From NCBI GenBank assembly GCA_963931865.1, contig OZ007507.1, positions 3,192,077 through 3,256,076 on the forward strand: a stretch of 64,000 nucleotides of DNA, written 5' to 3'. Position numbers and translations under genes: made by a program. This document shows, piece by piece, positions 56,286 to 64,000 of this stretch. This DNA comes from Axinella damicornis (Eukaryota > Porifera > Demospongiae > Axinellida > Axinellidae). A model generated the notes under the pieces. It saw only the letters and a program-made list of their open reading frames with translations. It made no database searches and had not been told where the DNA came from. How positions within the stretch are numbered: the first letter of the stretch is position 1; each line of letters begins with the position of its first letter.

Positions 56286-56805
56286 GTTTGTTTCGCAGCT
56301 TTCCAGAACAAATTGGAAGGTGCCATCATGGCTTCACTGGAAGCTTCGGTAATTACCTCTCTTGAACAGTAAGATGTCTTGGTCTTGCATCTTCCTGGGG
56401 GCCCAGTTCGAGCTGACAACATCACGAACAATGAATAGTCCGGGCATCATTACCTTTGAGGTAGCAGCTTTGGAGAAATTTCGCATACGAGACACTGCCA
56501 CTGCAACCTCCAAATATTCGGAATGGACTGCCAGGGTACAAGGTTCAAGAGCACATGCCTCAGTGGGTGTATTTTCTGGGTGTTATGTTATTTGAACAGG
56601 GAGATGCAATGTAGTTTATGCCACTTCTTTGTTAACCAAACTCTTCCTCTCTCGCAGGTTATCTTCTGCTGTACTGGCACTGTTTGTTTCCCAGTAATGT
56701 GAAGATATCCTACGCACAATACATGTATATGACTGTTGTTACCATTTGTAACCATCACACACTGTAGAGTTTTTCATTTCCGGTATTACATTTGATGCCA
56801 CGTAG
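56286..56805. other. Intergenic, no gene recognised
   Basis: An open frame (56362-56595) has no protein-like pattern or splice support. Confidence 0.35.
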
Positions 56806-56872
56806 TAGGCTAGTAGCCTTGTTCCCAGGCTCTCCCACGCACAAGCTGGGCAATGGACTGGGAACGAGGATA
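56806..56872. mobile_element. TAGCCTTG-family foldback element, 67 bp, exact 9-bp duplication
   Basis: Left taggctagtagccttgttcc and right ctgggaacgaggata. The flanks gccacgtag (56797-56805 and 56873-56881) are identical. Confidence 0.75.
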
Positions 56873-58010
56873 GCCACGTAGCTCTTCCTCCATTAATGCA
56901 TGCCCTCTACAGTCCAATCTACATCACCTGCAGCCGGAAACAGGCAGCATGTGATGCAGGAAACTGTCTAGTAGTGTCTAGCACACACAAGACAAGCGCA
57001 CAGAATGCTGATAGCAGCACTCAGAATGAGGCTATAATTTAAGAATGCTGAGTGATCCATGATTTGTGCACGAGAGTGGTAACACAGGTTTAACATTGAT
57101 GAGGAAAGGAGGTTTGCTATGCATGGTGTCTGAGATTAATTATAAGTGCTGTTTCTGCAAATCAGAGAACCCCTACCACATTTTCATTCCCAGATTCAAA
57201 CAACCACAGCAAGTATATTGTTTGCAGTATCACTCTCGGGGTTTAGGTCTGGGAACGAGACTACCTACCACATAATTATTATGGTATGGAGTTGCTGTTC
57301 TCATACCCGTACTCAAGAAATCAACGGAATTAGCGTGCACTTGTGTCTCCTATCTGAGGGCACTGTTCTTTGATTCCAGGATGTTTCACTGATTTCTAGC
57401 ACAGTTTGCAGAAAATCAAAGTGTCATCAACCCAGTTGTAGGGGTAGAGGAGTTGATGAATGCTAGCTTCTGTTGCTTAATATATACAAGAGTGTACCTG
57501 CTAACTAATCACAGCAACTGCTGTTAGTGCCGTATGGTGCAAGAGCCCCACCCACTTCACATGACTTTATTTTTCCGCTACGTCATTATGTAACATCACA
57601 TGTGTGGTAAACGTCTCTATGGCATCATCCATCGTACGATAGTGAAGACTTCGAAACTGCTCACTGGTTGCCCAACCTCGGATACTTCCAATCGCGAGTG
57701 TTACAAAGAAGAATAATTTAAGGTATGAAATATTGACCGATCTGGTGTGCAGTCGAGAGCCTGGGAGTCCGGCAAGCGGACCACAAGGTCTAGGCCTGCA
57801 TGTAAATTTAGCTAGCTAGCTAGGCACAAAAAGTATGATACTTTGCACTGTACGTAAACTCCTTTGACGTGTGTTAGCTGTACAAGCACTAGCAGTAGTC
57901 AGTCTGCATGGTTGTCACAGACATTTCAACTCTTCAAAAATATTTGAATGAGGGTAAACAAATGCAGTCACATGTCACAGTAAATACTTGATGATTACCA
58001 TGTTTTTCCT

Positions 58011-58600
58011 TAGTCTCCATCTCGTCCCCAGACCCCCCTCGGAAAAATCGAGAAAGGGTCTGGTAACACGTATGGCAATGCGGTGTCCGCGCGGGCTATA
58101 TACTCGCGCCAATCAGATTGCAGATATTTATTTACGTCACGTTCAATCGCGGATGTGCAAACTCATCGGTATAATGGTGACCGTCATGGCGTTCAGTTGA
58201 CAAGGCTGTCGAAGTTTCCCGAGGCAGAATAAGGTACGGAACATTGATACCGAAGCATTGAGGGGCAATTGAAGCTTTCATTTCTGTATTTGTGTGCCTA
58301 CCAGTTGGCTACGGGAAAAGCTTTCGTTAATACCGTTTGCTTCCTGTCGTAATTCGACTTTTGTACTGTGCAGCTCTCCGCTCTCGGGGTAGTAGCGTAG
58401 AACGGCTTGGTACAGTGTCTGACATGTTCAAGCTAGACTTAGTACTGTACATGCAGCTATTTAGTGGCACACAACTCCAATTATCACCTCGAGTGTAAAC
58501 ATTCACACGTGATTGTGTAACTGATTGAATTCCTCTTGGACGCAGCATTGCCATACGTGTTGCCAGACCCTTTCTCGAGGGGGGTCTGGGAACGAGACTA
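58011..58600. mobile_element. TAGTCTC-family element, 590 bp, with a RecQ-type helicase fragment; exact 9-bp duplication
   Basis: Ends tagtctccatctcgtcccca and (inverted) tagtctcgttcccagacccc, with inverted similarity continuing for about 60 bp (agaaagggtctgg, aacacgtatggcaatgc). The flanks gtttttcct (58002-58010 and 58601-58609) are identical. In the plus strand, near 58275-58330, a frame reads EAFISVFVCLPVGYGKSF, a helicase motif I (Walker A) of the RecQ type. It is preceded by an ATG-containing, promoter-like region and soon broken by a stop. Confidence 0.8.
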
Positions 58601-59423
58601 GTTTTTCCTTGTGTACACTCGAGGACAATCATCGTCGATGATGTCATCATGCGCGCTTGGTACACTCTAAAGTCTCTCATGGACACACTTTTATCACATG
58701 AAGACGATTTATCACTTCTAAAACCACTACAGTATGACATGTACTGCTACTAGCTTTACATCATACGCGAGCCACCAAGCGATCTGGCTGGCAGTATACT
58801 GCTGGTAGGGAGCCAACTACAGGTCCACATGTACATTGCTGCTATTCTAGCTAGTGCCCTACAAAATGGTGGTGAGTAAGCGGAAATAATCGTATACTTC
58901 CTGTATAATATACAGAGCTATGCCCACGCAGGCTCACGGTCTATACCAATTACTCAATTTAAGCGACCATGATGATCAACGAAACCTGAATGCTAAAGAT
59001 GGTGTGCGAAGAGTGAGAATTGGTTAAGTACAAACGAGAACGAAGTGGTCTTGCTATGTATGTCCAGGGGCCACCTGCCTCAAGTGTTACGGCTCTGTTT
59101 CTGCGTAACTACTGTATCGTAACCTTTGTATAGGCACTGAGTGGAACCACAAGTATGTGTAATGGCCTATAACTGTAAAATACATTTTCCTCCATAGCTA
59201 CATATTTGGTTGCTTGGTTGTTCATCAAGACAAATTCCCAGTAAAATGTTGGCTAGGGTAATGCATCCTCCAGCCAACAAGTAGTAGATAATATACAATC
59301 TCTGGGTTGCAAGGAACACCATGCTGGAGAAGGTCCAACTTCACTGCCTGTTCTGTCTATGTTGTGGTAGGCTGACTCTGAACTATGTCACTCGCCGGAG
59401 CCTGATCTCACTTCCTGTTCATG
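58601..59423. other. Intergenic, no gene recognised
   Basis: No exon, array or transposon end was identified on either strand. Confidence 0.35.
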
Positions 59424-59425
59424 TA

Positions 59426-59615
59426 CAGTGGATTGCACTAGCTCTATAGCAGCAAGAGCTTCCTGTGGGTGGAGCTTGATGGAAATGACACGACTCGGAA
59501 TACGCTGGAGTCCCAAAGCTATGTGGGCACTTTGCATAAGCGTCACATCTGCAGAACAGTAAAACTCCACAGAATCCGGAAATCTGTGAGGTTTGAACGG
59601 AGGTGCAATCCACTG
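59426..59615. mobile_element. Tc1/mariner-type MITE, 190 bp, TA-flanked
   Basis: CAGTGGATTGCAC at the left and GTGCAATCCACTG at the right are exact inverses, each flanked by TA, the Tc1/mariner target. No transposase lies inside. Confidence 0.7.
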
Positions 59616-59751
59616 TAAGGCTGTACTATTGGTATTCTACAGATTCATAGTTCATGTAGGTAGGCCTGAGCTAATTATTCACAAAATTTCCCCCATTATT
59701 TTATTCGAATATTCTTGACAACTAAGCCCATTATTTTACATCAACAACCTG

Positions 59752-59991
59752 TTATTCACAAATATTTTTGACATTGTGATCGATTTTTCGTTTACAAGCC
59801 AACTCAGATGGCTTAGGGCTCCGTAAGCGGTCTAGCAGAGACACACAGGAGGAGGTAGACTCGTGCTCTGTAGCCTCTGTTCCTGTTTCGGAGCTCGAAA
59901 GCAACGAAAGGTCGCCACAACACTCTGCATCCGACTCACACAAGGCAGCCATGAGCCACGTGGCTGAAACTACACGCCCACTAATAATCAT
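59752..59991 (-). pseudogene. Second transposase-type first exon (BED/CGGBP1-like family)
   Basis: The minus frame reads MAALCESDAECCGDLSLLSS, then a Ser/Thr-rich stretch and SLLDRLRSPKPSELACKRKI. It is parallel to [20 protein letters not shown] at 43.6 kb. Both loci are also next to sequences rich in cccattattctttc-type motifs, so they belong to one repeat family. Confidence 0.5.
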
Positions 59992-60979
59992 TTCCGTTTT
60001 CTGGCCCGATTATTCGCGAATAATGTGCAATTCGGGTAAGTCCCTATTATTCTGCAAATTATGCGCGCATAATTAGCGCAGGCCTACATGTAGGACTGTG
60101 TAAGGCTAGCCAACCATGTGGCATTAATTACTGTGGTTGTTCTACAGATTCGTGGATAACTGTAGCAGTTATGCACTTGGCTAGTTTACATAGTTCTGCT
60201 TCAGGTTATGTTTCCATGGAATTCAGTTGGGTACCTTTCTTGTCTTGACTGCTTCAATCTCTGGCAACAATTTTGCCATTGTAGGGTGAGAGCCCGACCA
60301 CCTGACGATACAGACTAGACGGACACCGTAACCATCAGAGCTTCTCCGTATCCACACCGTCCGCACGCCGTCCAGTCCAGGGTGGGACCATTTGAAGTTT
60401 CATATTCATTGATTCTCCTGTGTAGAGGAGTGCCTGTAGGTCTACGCAGAAAATAACTTAATACTCAGAAGTTGAAGTGGTACAATGACGGATTCAAACA
60501 ACGTGTGGTCAGTGCCCGTCCAGTCCCGTATCTACAGCTAGTTTCTCCTGAGCCCTCATTGATTGGCTCTACTACACCCCTCAACAACATTGCATATCCA
60601 AATCAGAGCATGTAGTACCGTAGTCCAACAACGTAACACGTGTGAGCATTATCTCTCCGGACTGGGAATCATTGATTATTTATACACATATGACCAAGCA
60701 ACACTTGAATATCAATTGCATTTCCGGTGGTAATTGCTTCTCTAATCACCCCATGTTAACAATACAAGATTCATGAGCACAATAGTTTATTCAGTGTGTT
60801 TTTGCAACCTGACTATGAATTCACAATTATTGAAAACTTGCTGAATCTCACCATTAAAATAATAAACCCGACCTATATCTATATCTTACTCACAAATTGC
60901 ACAAAGTGCAATGGTGTAGAGACTAGATAACGTCAGTCACCTCCTCCCTCCCTCTCACTGTATATCCAACTGTCAACAG
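59992..60979. other. Upstream region of the SEC14L2-like gene
   Basis: No coding block is seen. The sequence just before the start codon is moderately A+T-rich. I see no convincing TATA box or initiator, so the promoter is not placed. Confidence 0.35.
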
Positions 60980-63900
60980 ATGAGTGGACATGTTGGGGAC
61001 CTGAGCCACCAGCAGCAAGAGGCTCTAGTGAAGGTATGGTCTGATATAGCCTCGCTCCCAGGCCCCCGCCTCGGGCCTGGGAACGAGGTATGGTCTGATA
61101 TAGCCTCACTCCCGGCCCCCGTCTCGGGCCTGGGAACGAGGTATGGTCTGATAGTTCTGTGGATATGTGTGCTGTATGAAGCCACATAAGATGAAAGTGC
61201 TAAAGTATACTTTTTATTTCCATAATGCACTAGTGTGCTGTGCTAGATTTCCTCTCCAGTATAGCACCAGAACAACACTCTCCATATGTGTTCAAGTCTC
61301 GTGCTCCAACAGGATTTATTCCACTTTGGGTGGGGTCTCAAGGCTGTTATCATTCCGTATATGCCTCTCAACCCGCCCCCCAAGTAACGCAAGATTGACT
61401 GGCATGGCTGTCAGTTGTGCTTTGGCTGTACTTGCATGCAAACTGAAGATTCAGGGAGCATTGTCTCTCAGTCTTGGCCCCAGACCCCAGTGCAGATACT
61501 GGAAGCAATCCGCACTGGGGTTGGCCAAGAGCACAAGATGACATCATTGCGACCACATCAGACCCCATACACAGTTGACAAACAGAGCAAACCACACTTA
61601 AATAAATTCACAGGTGGTCTTCCTGTACCTACCCCTTAAACATATTCACCCTGATTACTCAACACGTCGTACTGCTGCTGAGATGGCTGCTGAGATGGCT
61701 GCTGAGATGGAGGTAGTGGGAGTTACCCACTCTTGTTGTTAGACTAACAACTGGTGGAAACCTGCTTTCAGGTTTGAAGCAAGTTCAATAAGAGTGGGCA
61801 ACTCCCATGTGACTTGATTCATGATTCATACTTATCTAACGTATAGGTTATATCCCTGGCCAGCGGGATATAAGACCCATTATATCCCGCGGGAGAGGTC
61901 AGTGCTTGAAATCACCTCGTAGCACACTATTTACCTTCAGTTAGTGTACCAAGTTGTTTTTGTTTACGCAAGCAATAGGAAATTAAGTGAGTACATCTGT
62001 GATAGATTCCGATGTGATAGATTCCCTCCAACCAACAGCCTAATTCCGCTACAAGGGAGACTCTTGCTCCAACTTGACACACTCAAATATTATTAGAAGA
62101 ACAACATTTACAATACTTAGGAAGAGAGCAATATTCCAAAGAGCTTAGGAAGAGCCAATGCACTCTGCTATTTATACAAAATCCTTAGCAAAGGAAATAG
62201 CACAAAGAACCTACTGATAACCAACACATTAACATCTCTCAGCACAGATGCCCAACACATTAGTATGTCTAGCACAAATGATCACACATTAGCATGTCAT
62301 AGCACAAATGATCAACACATTAGCATGTCCATAATTATGTGTAGTCTATCACAACATCCTCCCACCCCCATTGTTATCTCTTATCCTTTCCTCTAACCTC
62401 AGCTTCGTAGTGCAGTGGCCCACCTGCCGGGCAAGCCGGAGGATGATGACTACTTCTACCTGAGGTGGCTCAGGGCACAGAAGTTTGACGCTGCTAAAGC
62501 AGAGGATATGCTGAAAAAGGTAAGCCTGTACTTTGCCTGAATGGCATGTACAAAATTTGCTGACACAATTTGCAGACTCTATTTCGATGGATTTACATTG
62601 GCGTGCATACTGGGTGTTCCAAAGCAAGAGAAAAGTACTTGAATCCATCAAAACTGTGAAGGGCCTCAAAGCGGAGGCTTTGCCAACATCTCAAAGGAAT
62701 GCCTGTAAGAGTACTCACTGACAAGCACATTCCAATGAGGTCCTTATTCCAAAGTTGTAAAACCCCCTAACTGGAAGTTTTGTGGCTGTACTTATCTAAA
62801 CACTTTTGTCCCAAACACTCTTTTTCCCTGACCTTGCTAACCTGCTTGGGAGTGCCCACAAAATATATTTCAATGTGGGACTGTACTTACCTAAACACAA
62901 ACACACTTTTCCCTGACCTTGCTAGCCTGCTATATAGCCTGCTAGGGAGTGCCCTCAAAATATATTTCAATGTGGGACTGTACTTACCTAAACATTTTTG
63001 CCCCAAACACACTTTTCCCTGACAGTGCAATACAGGAGTGCCCTCAACTTGAATTCAATTTTGGGCCTGAGAGTAACACTTCTAGTAGCCAGATATTTGA
63101 GGGGTTCCACTCTAATGCCTCATTCTAGGTGACAAATGTGCATGCCCTTCTGACTATTCGTAACCCATGCAGCTGAAACTCGTGTGTATCTGATTTCCAT
63201 TACAGCACTTGGAATGTCGGAGGCAGTTTGGAGTTGATACGTTGATGGACTGGACACCACCAGAGGTACAATGGACACAGGAGCTAGAAACAGTTAGATC
63301 TATAGTTATACTCTTGTAGCTGAAACAATCTTCGTATATTTGAGCGCTACAAAAGGCACACAAAGACATCGTCAAGATTGCACCATGCACTGACTCAAAG
63401 ATGAAAAATTGCTGAAAAATAACCCTTGGTGGTGAACTTACATTTCAATTATGCTTGTCAGAACAGTTTTAACGCTTGAGTTGAGTTTTGTCAGTCGTGT
63501 GCACTGGCTCAAATTACCAGAGAAGAGTGGGCAAATCTAGTTGAGTTGCTCAAATCATAGGTCCGGAACTAGTATTACTTAGTACTTCAGGCCCCCCATT
63601 CTTCTTTGTTCTACAGGTGCTTGTGAAATTCTTTCCTGGTGGTTTCTTTGGAGAGGACCTGGATGGCCATCCAGTGTGGTATGACAACATTGGAGGCATG
63701 GACTTCAGAGGTATGTATTAGGGACTGGATGCTACAGCAAGAGTGTAGTCTTACTACCATAGTCTTGCGAAAGAGCCCCCCCCCCCCCCCCCCCCCCCAC
63801 ACACACACTTGTCTCAATTTCCTGTACAGTGTCTCGAATGAGCGCCCACCCTTGCGCAAGCCTCGTGCTTTGTGTGACTGAGGTAGCCTCTATGACTCGG

Positions 63901-64000
63901 TGTATCCGTGTTTTATATCTATGATGTACGTGTGTTGGCTTTCCTGTGAAGACGAAGGTACAAGGGACTCAACCACTCACACGTGACCTCATCAAGTGCT
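60980..64000 (+). CDS. SEC14L2: SEC14L2-like lipid-binding protein (CRAL-TRIO family), 5' part
   Basis: Exons 60980-61033 ([18 protein letters not shown]), 62403-62519 ([20 protein letters not shown] then [12 protein letters not shown]), 63206-63265 ([20 protein letters not shown]), 63617-63710 ([20 protein letters not shown] then [11 protein letters not shown]) and a probable next exon from 63965 ([11 protein letters not shown]) share consistent phases. The start, the CRAL-TRIO N-terminal helix block with DDYF-LRWLRA, and the GG-x-x-G-x-D-x-x-G-x-P-V-W-Y-D entry to the lipid-binding domain match SEC14L2/3/4 closely. These are cytosolic proteins that bind lipids such as tocopherol or phosphoinositides; the ligand is not predictable here. 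The GOLD domain expected at the C-terminus lies beyond the window. The choice of SEC14L2 over its paralogues is tentative. Confidence 0.9.
61034..61153. mobile_element. Tandem pair of TAGCCTCG foldback elements at the exon 1 splice donor of SEC14L2
   Basis: gtatggtctgata occurs three times (61034-61046, 61088-61100 and 61141-61153). Between the copies lie two short foldback elements (tagcctcgctcccaggccc...gggcctgggaacgag and a variant). Each copy of gtatggtctgata is preceded by ag, so the true donor (aag|gtatgg) is followed by two donor-like gag|gtatgg sites. The first element adds exactly 54 bp and would be in frame. Confidence 0.7.
61477..61533. mobile_element. Degenerate TAGTCTCG-type foldback element
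   Basis: cttggccccagaccccagtgc is inverted against gcactggggttggccaag, with the central gatactggaagcaatccgc block shared with 13531-13646. Confidence 0.5.
61718..61807. mobile_element. Foldback element in SEC14L2 intron 1, about 90 bp
   Basis: tgggagttacccactctt at the left and aagagtgggcaactccca at the right are near-perfect inverses, with an inner gttg/caa pairing. Just upstream is a short tandem repeat of gctgctgagatgg (61676-61711). Confidence 0.55.
61998..62353. mobile_element. Solo LTR, 356 bp, with 5-bp target-site duplication
   Basis: It begins TGTGATAG and ends CTATCACA (TG...CA with inverted termini). It is flanked by acatc at 61993-61997 and 62354-62358. The inside is A+T-rich with repeated (c/a)acacattag(c/t)atgtc units near the 3' end. 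The length and signals fit a solo LTR of an LTR retrotransposon. It ends 49 bp before SEC14L2 exon 2. Confidence 0.75.

Overview
The window is nuclear DNA of an invertebrate animal. Its genes are split by GT-AG introns and encode conserved metazoan proteins, and most of the rest is minisatellite arrays and transposon debris. The mix of repeats and transposon-derived proteins (foldback elements with TAGYCTCG ends, PHD-finger and OB-fold debris, SWIM-type proteins, Penelope-like reverse transcriptase) resembles what I know of marine sponges. A demosponge is my best guess, but that is inference and not proven here. There are no operons, no CRISPR array and no prokaryotic signals.

Four genes are supported by exon-by-exon reading with matching splice phases. 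(1) A TMEM209 homologue on + (exons from 1507 to the stop at 5873; the N-terminal exons were not found). (2) An SCNM1 homologue on - (four exons between 24745 and 22213; first and last exons not found). (3) An EIF4H-like translation factor on + (37343-55379, seven exons), whose two central introns of about 7.0 and 7.5 kb hold much of the repeat content. (4) The 5' part of a SEC14L2-like lipid-binding protein on + (60980 to the window end). These are unrelated housekeeping functions: nuclear envelope, minor-spliceosome splicing, translation initiation and lipid transfer.

Layout. 1-1.5 kb: debris, including a possible frameshifted G2E3-like fragment. 1.5-5.9 kb: TMEM209. 5.9-16 kb: SINE-like direct repeats, minisatellites and MITEs. 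16.2-18 kb: a degenerate multi-exon locus of unknown nature. 18-22 kb: intergenic sequence with a dead Tc1-type transposase. 22.2-24.8 kb: SCNM1, with a TTAA-flanked element and a minisatellite in its introns. 25-28.4 kb: OB-fold and PHD-finger remnants around a 62-bp minisatellite. 28.7-30.8 kb: Penelope-like reverse transcriptase interrupted by an in-frame 30-bp minisatellite. 30.9-37 kb: transposon-derived exons and repeats. 37.3-55.4 kb: EIF4H with its nested repeats (55-, 23-, 81- and 36-bp minisatellites, hAT, SWIM, Penelope and Gag remnants, RecQ-carrying element). 55.5-61 kb: a 34-bp minisatellite and MITEs. 61-64 kb: SEC14L2.

The most interesting signal is a family of inverted-repeat elements with ends like TAGCCTCGTTCCCAGGC or TAGTCTCGGTCCCAGACC. 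At least four insertions have exact 9-bp target-site duplications, a length typical of Mutator-like elements. The two longest carry the 5' part of a RecQ-type helicase gene including Walker A. A paralogous, nearly empty site for one of them lies 3 kb away. A tandem pair of the family sits on the 5' splice site of SEC14L2 exon 1 and supplies extra in-frame donor-like sites.
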